Source of the DNA: Clostridium bowmanii
Lineage (GTDB): Bacteria > Bacillota > Clostridia > Clostridiales > Clostridiaceae
DNA: 64,000 bases
Direction: 5' to 3'
Assembly (NCBI RefSeq): GCF_018861315.1
Contig: NZ_JAHLDL010000024.1
Coordinates: forward strand, 1-64,000
Part shown: positions 16,035-24,507 of the stretch, in pieces
Layout of the letters: the number at the start of each line of letters is the position of its first letter
How positions within the stretch are numbered: the stretch's first letter is position 1
Made by a program: the position numbers and the translations under genes
The notes under the pieces: model-generated
What the model saw: only the letters and a program-made list of their open reading frames with translations
Database searches by the model: none
Told to the model about the DNA's origin: nothing

Positions 16035-17834
16035 TTACAACATCCCTTTTTCTAAATATCTTTTACGTTTTCTAACAAACGTAGAAGCATCTATGCCAAG
16101 CATTTTTGCAGCATCACGAACATTACCTGCATTTTCAAATGACCTACTAATGAGGTTAGCTTCGATTTTTCCAACTGCCTCTTTTAAATTACATATGTCA
16201 TCATTACAAATATTTTTTTCATTGTAACTAGAAAAGTTTTTCATTGGTAAATCACTTTCAAATATTTTATTACTACTGCTCATGACTATAACTCTTTCTA
16301 CAATATTTTTTAGTTCACGAACATTACCGGGCCAATTGTAATTATAAAATGTATTTATAGCTTCAATAGTGAAAGTTTTCTCAAAATTATATTTTTCATT
16401 TAATTCAGATAAAAAATGCTGAATTAAAGGTACAATGTCCTCTCTTCTTTCCCTTAATGGTGGAACTATAAGTGGGACAACATTTAAACGATAATATAAG
16501 TCTGATCTAAAGGTTTTTTCTTTTGACATACTTTCTAAGTCCCTATTAGTAGCTGCAAGTACTCTTACATCAATTTTAATTCGTTTTATTGATCCAACTC
16601 TTTCCACTTCCCCCTCTTGAAGGACATTAAGTAGCTTAACTTGTATGTCTAGTGGAAGTTCCCCTATTTCGTCTAAAAAAACCGTCCCTCCATCTGCCAA
16701 TTCAAAAAGTCCAATCTTTCCTTCTTTATTGGCTCCTGTAAAAGCTCCTTTTACATATCCAAATAGTTCTGATTCTATAAGGTTCTGAGGGATTGCTCCG
16801 CAATTGATTTTTATAAAATGGTTGTCTCGTCTTGTACTATTTTTATATATAAACTTTGCGATTTCTTCCTTGCCCACCCCTGTTTCTCCAAGTATTAGAA
16901 CAGTAGTATCAACATTAGCTACTCTTTTAGCAATCTCCAATAAATTTAACATTGATTTATCCTTAGCAATAATATTTGTTAAATCTAAATACTGAATTCT
17001 CATTGCTTCTATCTCTGAATAATATTTTTCTGTAAGCTCCATAGTTTTAGCTAGTTCTTCTTCCAACTCGTATAATTTTGTTATATCTCGTACATTTGTA
17101 ACCACCATAGTTATATTACCATGTTTGTCAAATATAGGGTTACTAGAAACAAGAACTTTTTTACCTGTTCTAAACTCCTGCTCAATGGTATTAGATTTTT
17201 TATTTTTTAATACCATAAGAGTAGATGACTTAGATATATAGCCCTCCTTTTGCAAATCATACATATTCCTATTTAACATATCTTTTCTCTTTAAACCAGT
17301 TATACTTTCATAAGATCTATTAATCTTTAATGTATTAGCATTCCCATCAGTTATATATATACCATCATAAGATGATTCAATAATTGCATCTAATTCTGTA
17401 CAATTAAGCTTTGCCTCGTCGCATTCATCAATACATTTTAATCTTTGCTTTAGATCAGTTATTTTTTCTAATGCATTGGCAAGCTGCTGCTTATATATAC
17501 TATTCATGCTAAAAATGCCAACAGCTTTACCTTGATCATTTTTAACTGCCAGATAACTTTCCTTAGAAGCAATATAATCTTGTGTTGCAGAATTTTTATT
17601 AATAATACTTTTCTTGCTTAAGGAGAGGTTTTTTACAAATACATCTGGCTTAGTCCCTTTAATAAAATTTCTAATTATATCATTTTTAGTTATAGCACCA
17701 ACTAAAATTTCATTTTCATCTATTATTGGTATTACTTCAACTTCATCATTTTGAAATAGCTGAGTTGCTTCATAAAAAGTATTATTTTCTTTAAGTGTAT
17801 AATTACATTTCATTATATCATCCTGTACTTTCAT
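16035..17834 (-). CDS. Sigma-54-dependent activator with CBS and PAS domains
   Basis: 599 residues from the ATG at 17834, which has GAGGGG upstream; the in-frame ATG at 17867 precedes that ribosome binding site and is unlikely. Domains in order: a CBS pair (about 5-120), a PAS domain (about 145-250), a coiled linker, and an AAA+ domain. The AAA+ domain has Walker A GETGVGKE at 316-323, the sigma-54 contact loop GAFTGA at 363-368 and Walker B VFLDEIGE at 385-392. The C-terminal Fis helix-turn-helix contains [17 protein letters not shown]. It probably senses a nucleotide, CoA ester or redox signal through CBS/PAS and drives the abf operon from the sigma-54 promoter downstream. Confidence 0.93.
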   Translation of the reverse strand: MKVQDDIMKCNYTLKENNTFYEATQLFQNDEVEVIPIIDENEILVGAITKNDIIRNFIKGTKPDVFVKNLSLSKKSIINKNSATQDYIASKESYLAVKNDQGKAVGIFSMNSIYKQQLANALEKITDLKQRLKCIDECDEAKLNCTELDAIIESSYDGIYITDGNANTLKINRSYESITGLKRKDMLNRNMYDLQKEGYISKSSTLMVLKNKKSNTIEQEFRTGKKVLVSSNPIFDKHGNITMVVTNVRDITKLYELEEELAKTMELTEKYYSEIEAMRIQYLDLTNIIAKDKSMLNLLEIAKRVANVDTTVLILGETGVGKEEIAKFIYKNSTRRDNHFIKINCGAIPQNLIESELFGYVKGAFTGANKEGKIGLFELADGGTVFLDEIGELPLDIQVKLLNVLQEGEVERVGSIKRIKIDVRVLAATNRDLESMSKEKTFRSDLYYRLNVVPLIVPPLRERREDIVPLIQHFLSELNEKYNFEKTFTIEAINTFYNYNWPGNVRELKNIVERVIVMSSSNKIFESDLPMKNFSSYNEKNICNDDICNLKEAVGKIEANLISRSFENAGNVRDAAKMLGIDASTFVRKRKRYLEKGML

Positions 17835-17865
17835 ATAAAAACACCCCTCAATATATAATAAAATC

Positions 17866-17897
17866 ATACTATGAATTGTATTGGCAATACATAGTAT
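17866..17897. repeat. Palindrome in front of the activator gene
   Basis: ATACTATG at 17866-17873 and CATAGTAT at 17890-17897 enclose GTATTG-G-CAATAC-like inner arms. It lies just upstream of the activator ribosome binding site and could be an operator or autoregulatory site. Confidence 0.4.
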
Positions 17898-17922
17898 AAT
17901 CTTATTATATCAGAAAAAGTCT

Positions 17923-17970
17923 AGTTTAATCTAAACATTCAGTTTATTCTTAAATTGAATGTTCAGATTA
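17923..17970 (-). terminator. Imperfect hairpin after the LuxC-like gene
   Basis: A long inverted repeat (about 22 bp, two mismatches, 4-nt loop) starts at the luxC-like stop codon. On the minus strand it ends in a short T-run within CTAGACTTTTTCTG. It probably ends the lux-like operon. Confidence 0.55.
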
Positions 17971-19272
17971 AATCATTCCCACTATATTAATAGAGCACCA
18001 TCTAACTAATTCACTCATTATTAACCTACCGTCCCAAGGGGAATCATAGAAATTCATATATCCAATTTTCACAACTCTATCAACTCCAAGAGCTGTGACC
18101 CTGTCCGTGAAATCTATTGTCTTATTAATATCTTTTGATGCTATGCCAATGGTTTGTATGTTCTTAGTAATTAGTGGACATACCTCCAATATATCATCCA
18201 CTTGTTTTATAAATATAGTTCGTCCTGTAATGGGTTCCTCAAGCTTTAATTCACTATCAATTAGTATTGTATATTGAAGTCCTTTACTTGCATAAAACGA
18301 TTTATCCAAACACAGAGAATATTCCCCTCTTTTATTAATTATCTTTGCAGCTATAGCCTCCTCTAAATCTAAATTATTATATCTTTTAATAAATTTTTGA
18401 AATTTTCCACTTAAGATTTGAGCTATTTCTTCCACAAGTAATTTACTTTTCTCTAAAAACAATACCTGAGGTGAAGAACATGCCTTTTGCTTAAACGCAA
18501 TTATATCTGTAACTAGATTTTCTAAGTATTCTTCAAAGTCATCACTTTCAATAGCAGACTTGTCAAACACTGCAAAGGAGTACTTAGGACCAAAAATCAA
18601 ATCTACACAAGTAGTTTTTTTGGGTAAAATTGAAATAGCATTTACTGCTGTCTCTCCACCCCAAACTATTCGTGCATCTGCTTTTAAAGACATCTGGGAA
18701 TTATGATATACATCTTTACTTTTAAAATAAATAAGAGCAATATTTTTCAATATAACTTTAGAGGAATACGCGTTCCCCTCATATACAACCTCAATATTAT
18801 CCAAAAGCACTAATAACTCATATACCGCACTAACACATTCCACAGATACACGAAGAATATTGGCATTCTTACATAATATACTCTGAAGTACTGAATAAAT
18901 TCCAAGGGTTGCTACATTCCCAGCCATCCAATGGCATACCACACCCCTGGGCTGAGCTTTAATATATTTTTCTTCCCCTACAGGTACAAAATTATTAAGA
19001 TATTCTGTATTCCCCAAATTAAGTATTAGTTGTTTTTCCATATTTACCTTTTTTAAATAAAAGCATAAAAATGAAACGCCTTCCATTCTTAATATTTCTC
19101 TATTTATTGCAATTCTCTTGCTATATTTATTTATAATAAGTAATAAAACTTCTACAGGAAGTGCGTGTAGCTCCTTGAGATTGTTATTTAAGTAGGTATC
19201 TATTTCATCAAAGCCTTCAAATTTTATTCCACTTTTATAGAACTCTCCATTTAGTCCATAGCAATTTATCAT
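17968..19272 (-). CDS. LuxC-like acyl-CoA/acyl-protein reductase
   Basis: 434 residues of the LuxC family, which reduces activated fatty acyl groups to aldehydes with NADPH. The PRGVVCHWMAGNVATLG nucleotide-binding region at about 108-124 and the catalytic cysteine in IAFKQKACSSPQV (Cys265) are clear. The start overlaps the end of the LuxE-like gene by four bases. No luciferase genes (luxAB) are in the window, so the aldehyde product serves something else. Substrate chain length cannot be read from the sequence. Confidence 0.87.
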   Translation of the reverse strand: MINCYGLNGEFYKSGIKFEGFDEIDTYLNNNLKELHALPVEVLLLIINKYSKRIAINREILRMEGVSFLCFYLKKVNMEKQLILNLGNTEYLNNFVPVGEEKYIKAQPRGVVCHWMAGNVATLGIYSVLQSILCKNANILRVSVECVSAVYELLVLLDNIEVVYEGNAYSSKVILKNIALIYFKSKDVYHNSQMSLKADARIVWGGETAVNAISILPKKTTCVDLIFGPKYSFAVFDKSAIESDDFEEYLENLVTDIIAFKQKACSSPQVLFLEKSKLLVEEIAQILSGKFQKFIKRYNNLDLEEAIAAKIINKRGEYSLCLDKSFYASKGLQYTILIDSELKLEEPITGRTIFIKQVDDILEVCPLITKNIQTIGIASKDINKTIDFTDRVTALGVDRVVKIGYMNFYDSPWDGRLIMSELVRWCSINIVGMI

Positions 19273-20381
19273 CTTCTCACCTGCCTTTCCGCAAAGGTAT
19301 CTCCACAGCCGCGAATCTCGGCCTTATCTACTCGTGACTTAAATCTAAAATACTTACCCCGTCTACCGCAAGGACAATCATCTATGCCTACAAATTCGCC
19401 TATATCCTCAGTTAGAATAGCTTGGGACGGATAGCTTGAGCCTAAAATACTCATAACTTCTATAAGCCCTGTTCCACCAATTTTCACCTCTTCTAAAGTC
19501 TGTATATCTCTTATAATAATCTCTGCAAAATTCGGTACATGTTTATATCCGCTGGGACAATCAATAAAAATTACTCCCACCTGTTCCACCATCCCATAAA
19601 AATCTATGATGTTAGTTGCACTTGTGTTTAATAGGTTGGATGCAGTTTCCGAAAAAATTTTCTTTTCAACCTTTTCAGAAATAAGTTTTTTCCACCCGCC
19701 ACTATGTAAGAGCTTTAGTTTAGGCATATCCACCTTTATTCCTTCCTGTTTTAATACATTTAAGAATCTAGACCACAATATATAAGTAAATCCATAAACT
19801 AAAATTTCCTCATCCTTATACGATCTTTCAAATTCACGAAGTCTATCTAAATTTAACTTAAGTTCGCCATTTTCACTATTCATAACATAAAAAATTTTAC
19901 TAGCAAAAGTACTTATCCCTCTTATAGCAGCCCCACGCGCAGTTATATTGTCTCCTCTTTTATTACTTTCAGCGCAATCAATTATAAGCATCGGCCTTCT
20001 TTTTCCTCCTAAAAAACTTGTTAAAGTACTTATTAATCCCTGTGTTTGTCTTATAGAAGTCCTTTTATCTAAATATATTTTGCTAGGAATCCCTGTGGTG
20101 GTAGCACTAGAGTTTAACACCCTTACCACCTGCTCTTGTGTGCATATTCTAAGGTCAAAGTATTTAAACATATTTACAGGTATATATGGAACCTGCTCTA
20201 GTGTTTTAATACTACTAATATCTATACCTAATTTATCATACATAGCTTTTATGTTTAAATTTGACCTATTGTGTTCTAGCTGCGATAAGATAATATTTAA
20301 AAGTAGCTTTTCCTTCTTTTCTTGATCAATATTAAACTGCTCTTCTAGTACTAGCTCATCTATTAATTCTGAAGTCTCCAT
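19269..20381 (-). CDS. LuxE-like acyl-protein synthetase
   Basis: 370 residues of the LuxE/PaaK-like adenylate-forming family. LuxE activates a fatty acid as acyl-AMP and hands it to the LuxC reductase. The motif SSATTTGIPSKIYLD near 100 stands for the ATP-binding loop. The segment FYGMVEQVGVIFIDCPSG and the C-terminal DDCPCGRRGKYFRFKSRVDKAE, which resembles a small zinc or cysteine site, are typical. It lies between the AMP-dependent ligase and the LuxC-like gene and overlaps the latter, so a reductase/synthetase complex is likely. Confidence 0.85.
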   Translation of the reverse strand: METSELIDELVLEEQFNIDQEKKEKLLLNIILSQLEHNRSNLNIKAMYDKLGIDISSIKTLEQVPYIPVNMFKYFDLRICTQEQVVRVLNSSATTTGIPSKIYLDKRTSIRQTQGLISTLTSFLGGKRRPMLIIDCAESNKRGDNITARGAAIRGISTFASKIFYVMNSENGELKLNLDRLREFERSYKDEEILVYGFTYILWSRFLNVLKQEGIKVDMPKLKLLHSGGWKKLISEKVEKKIFSETASNLLNTSATNIIDFYGMVEQVGVIFIDCPSGYKHVPNFAEIIIRDIQTLEEVKIGGTGLIEVMSILGSSYPSQAILTEDIGEFVGIDDCPCGRRGKYFRFKSRVDKAEIRGCGDTFAERQVRR

Positions 20382-20400
20382 TTATTTCACCCTCTAATTA

Positions 20401-21870
20401 TTATTTAAGCTCTTTTGTTAATACTTTACCTGAGGAATTTTTAGGAAGTACCTTTAGAAATTCTATATACCTTGGAGTTTTATATGAGGGCAACTGTTTT
20501 TTACAAAATTCTAATACATATTTAAGGTTTATATAAGATTTGTTTTCTAATATTACTACAAAGCACTTTACAGCTTCGCCTAAAATATCATCGTAAACTC
20601 CAATAACTGCACATTCCACTACCTCGGGAATTTGTAATATTATATCCTCAATTTCCTTAGGACTTATTCTGTTTCCACCACTTTTAATGATATTTTTTTC
20701 TCTTGAAACAATATATATATACCCCTCATCATCAACTTTTGCTAGATCTCCTGTGTATAAGTATCCCTTCTTTATAACTTTTTCAGTCTCTACCTTATCA
20801 TTGAAATACCCCTTCATTACATTTCCGCCCCTAGCAGCAATTTCACCAATTTCTCCTGATTTCACATGGGTTCCTTCGCTATTTAAAACCACCAGTTCAG
20901 TTCCACTAATGCCTTTTCCTATAGAATTCATCTTTTTACTAATTAAATGTGGTGGTAAATAAGATAGCCTTGCTGTCGCCTCAGTCTGACCATACATTAT
21001 AAAAATGTCTACTCCTTTTAACGAGTCTATAAGTTCATTTATAAAAATCTCAGAAAGCTTCCCCCCTGCTTGAGTTATGTATCTCAAGGATGGAAATCTA
21101 GTTTGCTTTATATCTGTCATTCTAAGAAGTATTTGATAATTGCTAGGAACCCCTGAAAAGCCTGTGCAATTATATTTATTTATATCCTCAACTACTGTTT
21201 GTGGAAACATAAATCTATTATTAATGACAATACTTCCCCCTACCCTAAAATGAGTATGCAAAATTGAAGTTCCATAACAATAATAAAATGGTAAAACCAT
21301 TTCTACTCTATCTTGCAATGTAAGTTCCAGAAACTCTATTATAGAATTCGTATTATACATGAGATTATAATGAGTAAGCATTACCCCTTTAGGACTTCCT
21401 GTAGAACCAGAAGTAAAGAGTATTACAGCTACGTCTTCTTCTATTCTTATATTTTCACTATAACTATTTTCATGTACTTCAGTAAAATTAAACTCACTAT
21501 ATTCTGTATAAATCTCAACATCATCACAAATCAATCCATTTATTTTTTCGAGGAATTTATTTTGAGTAAAAATCAACTTAATATTAAGAGAATCAATAAT
21601 ATATTTTATTTCATTATTACTTAAAGCTGGATTTATAGGAACACAAATAACTCCACTTTTAATTATCCCAAAATAAGCTTCAATAAAAAAATTAGAATTA
21701 TCTGAAACCAAGAGTACAGCATCCTTTTTAAAAAGCTTCTTGTTTTTTATAAAAGAAGCTTTTCTATTTACATTTTCAAAGGTTTGCTTATAACTTATTT
21801 CATTTTCAAAAATTACAGACGTCTTATCGTATTTAGATGAAAACTCGAATATATAATCTGTGAAGGTCAT
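20401..21870 (-). CDS. AMP-dependent acyl ligase (acyl-CoA/acyl-ACP synthetase type)
   Basis: 489 residues of the ANL adenylating superfamily. The P-loop-like VILFTSGSTGSPKGVMLTH, then YGQTEATARLSYLP, the hinge region YTGDLAKVDDEGYIYI, and the catalytic lysine near the end (KNSSGKVLTKEL) are all present, so it should be active. The stop is 19 bases from the LuxE-like gene, and its start overlaps the acyl carrier protein gene by four bases. Given that neighbour, it may load the carrier protein rather than CoA. Confidence 0.88.
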   Translation of the reverse strand: MTFTDYIFEFSSKYDKTSVIFENEISYKQTFENVNRKASFIKNKKLFKKDAVLLVSDNSNFFIEAYFGIIKSGVICVPINPALSNNEIKYIIDSLNIKLIFTQNKFLEKINGLICDDVEIYTEYSEFNFTEVHENSYSENIRIEEDVAVILFTSGSTGSPKGVMLTHYNLMYNTNSIIEFLELTLQDRVEMVLPFYYCYGTSILHTHFRVGGSIVINNRFMFPQTVVEDINKYNCTGFSGVPSNYQILLRMTDIKQTRFPSLRYITQAGGKLSEIFINELIDSLKGVDIFIMYGQTEATARLSYLPPHLISKKMNSIGKGISGTELVVLNSEGTHVKSGEIGEIAARGGNVMKGYFNDKVETEKVIKKGYLYTGDLAKVDDEGYIYIVSREKNIIKSGGNRISPKEIEDIILQIPEVVECAVIGVYDDILGEAVKCFVVILENKSYINLKYVLEFCKKQLPSYKTPRYIEFLKVLPKNSSGKVLTKELK

Positions 21871-22109
21871 ATCTGAATGCCATATTTCCCAAGTATTTTC
21901 TTGATGCCTCCTATGGTATACATTCTAGAGATATCTACTACCTCGAAAGATATGTCAAAACTCTCTTCTAAACCTGTTATAAGTTCTATGTGTCCTAAAG
22001 AATCCCAATTTTCTATTTCATCAGGTCCCAGTTCATCATTTATATCCTCCAATTTTTTAAAATCAAATACATAGAATAACACCTTGTTTAGTTTTTCTAA
22101 ATTAGTCAT
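21867..22109 (-). CDS. Acyl carrier protein (dedicated)
   Basis: 80 residues with the phosphopantetheine site WDSLGHIELITGLEESF, Ser37. Acidic and four-helical as expected. It overlaps the ligase gene and so forms the first member of the acp-ligase-luxE-luxC set, and is probably a specialised carrier rather than the fatty acid synthesis AcpP. The ribosome binding site is GGAGG nine bases upstream. The 73 bases to the HesB-like gene show no terminator, so the two may be cotranscribed. Confidence 0.9.
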   Translation of the reverse strand: MTNLEKLNKVLFYVFDFKKLEDINDELGPDEIENWDSLGHIELITGLEESFDISFEVVDISRMYTIGGIKKILGKYGIQI

Positions 22110-22182
22110 AATAGTTCCTCCTAAATTATAATATTTTTTTATATTTGTAGCAATAATGATGCGTTTTTTAATAATCCTACAA

Positions 22183-22503
22183 TTATATCATTTTAATATC
22201 TATTCCCTTTATAGTAAGCTCCTGTATAAATAATATTTTTTCTATATCTATAACTATTTCTCGCTCTTCATTTATTTCTATATTGTTTGACAAAAGTATT
22301 TTGAATCCTTCATAATAGTAAATTGAATATGCCTTTAGGTTGCAATTGTAAAATCCCATTCGTACCGAAGGGACATAGTACTTTTTAGTACTTCCACAAC
22401 CTCATCCTGCACTTGTCTCATTTGCAATGTTATAAATTATAACCGAATTTGCATTGTGTTTTTTAAAGTACTTTAATGCTAAATCACTAATTATGATTTT
22501 CAT
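22183..22503 (-). CDS. HesB-like selenoprotein candidate (in-frame UGA read as Sec34)
   Basis: From the ATG at 22501-22503, preceded by TAGGAGGTGATTGT, one open frame runs to TAA at 22183 and is broken only by TGA at 22402-22404. Read through, it encodes 106 residues: MKIIISDLALKYFKKHN..., then NETSAG-U-GCGSTKKYY, then a strand-rich C-terminal half. The TGA falls where HesB/IscA proteins have their first conserved cysteine, and a family of HesB-like selenoproteins (TIGR01911) is known. A stem-loop suited to be a bacterial SECIS lies 29-48 bases after the TGA. HesB relatives bind iron or Fe-S clusters; the C-terminal CGC of IscA is absent here. The alternatives are a nonsense mutation or a 33-residue peptide. 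Confidence 0.8.
22354..22373 (-). promoter_or_regulatory. SECIS-like stem-loop downstream of the UGA codon
   Basis: On the minus strand TCCC-TTCG-GTA-CGAA-T-GGGA folds into an eight-pair stem with one bulged base and apical loop GTA, or GGTAC if the top pair opens. The loop starts with G and lies about 35 bases after the UGA. This fits the published bacterial SECIS model (small loop with a G in the first two positions, 16-37 bases from UGA, upper stem 4-16 bp). Confidence 0.6.
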
Positions 22504-22523
22504 ACAATCACCTCCTACACAAT

Positions 22524-22532
22524 ATTATAGCA
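22524..22532 (-). promoter_or_regulatory. Extended -10 promoter before the HesB-like gene
   Basis: On the minus strand TGCTATAAT (TGN plus TATAAT) is 20 bases before the HesB-like ATG. Its -35 region lies in the terminator of the preceding methylase gene. It probably starts the hesB-acp-ligase-luxE-luxC transcript. Confidence 0.5.
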
Positions 22533-22547
22533 AGTTTTATGCCAATC

Positions 22548-22585
22548 AAAAAAAGATTATACTTCACCAAGTATAATCTTTTTTT
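22548..22585 (-). terminator. Terminator embedded in the end of the methylase gene
   Basis: Perfect 17-bp stem (22548-22564 and 22569-22585) with loop CACC and a seven-T tail on the minus strand. It encodes the last codons and contains the stop codon of the methylase gene. Confidence 0.85.
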
Positions 22586-24311
22586 CCTCTTCACTAAATT
22601 GAAAATAATCATATAAATAATTTTCGTCCTTGCCCTTAAAATCCATCATAATTGGCATACATAATTTCATTAAATTATTTGGATAATACTCATAAGCATC
22701 TTCACCCAGTTTTTTTGCAAAGGTCTTAAAGTAAAATTCATAGATTTTACTATTTAATAAATACAATAAAAAATCATAAGTAAAGGGTACATCTTCTTTT
22801 AATATTAATGCATATACATCAGCACTAAAATAACTCCCTTTGTCAAGAGCAAATCTATTGCAACTAGCTTTAAATGGGAATACTATTTTTTCGCCTTCAA
22901 ATATGTTTTGATTTCTGCCCCATTGAAGTTGGTACCATTTTCTAATACCTCTTTGGCATTCTCTTCTTTTTAATAATTTTTCCCTATGCAATCCAATATG
23001 ACCTATTGCATTAGTGTATTCTTTGGGGCTTTGGATCAAATCTGAATATATTATGTAACTATCTTCTCTTGAGACCGAATTTTTTTCTATGTAACTACTT
23101 TTAATCCATGGTTTTATTATATTTTTTTCTATGTTTTCTCTTATAACAATATCATTATTAACTACAAAAGCTTTATCACACCCTGTTATTATGCCTTGAT
23201 AGCTATTACACATATTACTTAAATGAGTAAAACTTCTCTCTTCTATTTTATTTATTATATTTCTCTCTTTTTCATCTATTAAAATCCAGCCCTTGTTATT
23301 TAATTTGTTTTTGTTAAGAAGAAAACTATTATATTCATTCCCATTTTTCAAAAATACACTATTGTAGAATTCTTTTCTGTTTTTACCTTTTATGTTTAAT
23401 GGTTTCACAATTTGAATTTCACTATTCTCATCTTGATTATTTGTTGTAAACAAAATTACAGGGTCTATCCCTATATTTTTAAATGGTCGTATACCATAAA
23501 AATCAACAATTTTGTCTATAGTACATATATCTTTTAAAACCTTCCTAAGATCTTCTCCACTTGGTGACTCTAAAAAGTATCTTGAAGTAATAAAAGTCAA
23601 CTTTCCACCCTTATTCAAGTCTTCTAATGCCTTCTTAAAAAAACAATAAGACAAATCTCCTTTATCTCTATATACTTCCTTATACCTAATTTTTAAATAT
23701 GAAGCATACTCCTTATCGATAGATTTTTTACCAACATAAGGTGGATTCCCTATGAAAATATCATATTTGAATTCATTTTCATATAATAAAAAATCCACAT
23801 TTAAAACATTACTACATATTCTCCCCCTACTTAAATCATATAAATCTATAGTAAGGATTTTTACAGCTATATCGTCAATATCAAAACCATATAAGTTATG
23901 TGCTATTATATGTTCATCAATACTTTGATGTTCTAAATTTAACCCATTTTTCTCATTTATTTCGACTAAATTATCCCTAAATAAAGTTCTAAGAAGTTCA
24001 AAACAGCAAATTAATATATTCCCTGTACCACAAGAGGGATCCACAACTTTTATATAAGGATCCTCTATTATCTGCTCTGCTTTTATAGTTTTTTCTACCA
24101 TATAAGAGGATATTGGACCTGGAGTGTAAACTGTACCTTTTTCTTTATTATTTTTAATAAACTCATAATAGGCTTCACCAAAACTTTTCTGATGTGTGAA
24201 CTCTATTTCCCGTTTATAATTTTCTAGTGCAGTTATTTTAAACATTTCATCTATTGGACTTAAAATGATATTATATAATTCACATATTTTTTGTTTGAAC
24301 AAATCCAGCAT
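22557..24311 (-). CDS. N6-adenine DNA methyltransferase, CamA-like orphan
   Basis: 584 residues of the gamma/Eco57I-like class. The SAM motif is DPSCGTGN (91-98) and the catalytic motif NPPY (189-192). The C-terminal half is a TaqI/Eco57I-type recognition domain. Several stretches closely resemble C. difficile CamA as I remember it: YQGIITGCDKAF, RRECQRGIRKWYQLQWGR, NRFALDKGSYFSADVYA, YYPNNLMKLC. CamA methylates CAAAAA and affects sporulation and persistence. No restriction endonuclease or specificity subunit is adjacent, and no nuclease motif is evident at the N-terminus, so an orphan epigenetic methylase is likely. Its target is unknown. Confidence 0.85.
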   Translation of the reverse strand: MLDLFKQKICELYNIILSPIDEMFKITALENYKREIEFTHQKSFGEAYYEFIKNNKEKGTVYTPGPISSYMVEKTIKAEQIIEDPYIKVVDPSCGTGNILICCFELLRTLFRDNLVEINEKNGLNLEHQSIDEHIIAHNLYGFDIDDIAVKILTIDLYDLSRGRICSNVLNVDFLLYENEFKYDIFIGNPPYVGKKSIDKEYASYLKIRYKEVYRDKGDLSYCFFKKALEDLNKGGKLTFITSRYFLESPSGEDLRKVLKDICTIDKIVDFYGIRPFKNIGIDPVILFTTNNQDENSEIQIVKPLNIKGKNRKEFYNSVFLKNGNEYNSFLLNKNKLNNKGWILIDEKERNIINKIEERSFTHLSNMCNSYQGIITGCDKAFVVNNDIVIRENIEKNIIKPWIKSSYIEKNSVSREDSYIIYSDLIQSPKEYTNAIGHIGLHREKLLKRRECQRGIRKWYQLQWGRNQNIFEGEKIVFPFKASCNRFALDKGSYFSADVYALILKEDVPFTYDFLLYLLNSKIYEFYFKTFAKKLGEDAYEYYPNNLMKLCMPIMMDFKGKDENYLYDYFQFSEEEKKIILGEV

Positions 24312-24468
24312 TTATTATTCCCCACCTATCTGAAACTTAAAAACCTATTAAATTATATCATAAATGCACACTATGGTGAACTATAATTGAGACTAGAGAG
24401 ATTTATTTTAACATTTAAAATTGCACTTTTAAGAAAAAATGATTGTTAATTTCATGAAAGCAAATAAA

Positions 24469-24505
24469 AAAATTTTAACTCGAATTGCAAAGGGGTTAAA
24501 ATTTT
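24469..24505 (-). terminator. Terminator of the DMT permease gene
   Basis: AAAATTTTAAC / GTTAAAATTTT (24469-24479, 24495-24505) with a 15-nt loop, directly after the stop codon of the minus-strand permease gene. T-rich ends follow. Confidence 0.6.
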
Positions 24506-24507
24506 AA

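Noticed and set aside
17968-22109. Bioluminescence operon
   Set aside because: Only LuxC- and LuxE-like genes are present; luxAB and luxD are not in the window.
22377-22392. AGTACT-AAAA-AGTACT hairpin as the SECIS element
   Set aside because: The loop lacks G and begins only about 15 bases after the UGA, outside the usual model. The hairpin at 22354-22373 fits better.
22402-22404. TGA in the HesB-like frame as a simple pseudogene mutation
   Set aside because: The frame is intact on both sides, the TGA replaces the conserved HesB cysteine, known family members use selenocysteine there, and a SECIS-like hairpin follows. Not proven without the selenium genes.
22557-24311. Complete restriction-modification system
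   Set aside because: No separate endonuclease or specificity gene is adjacent and no nuclease motif is clear. A type IIG enzyme cannot be fully excluded.
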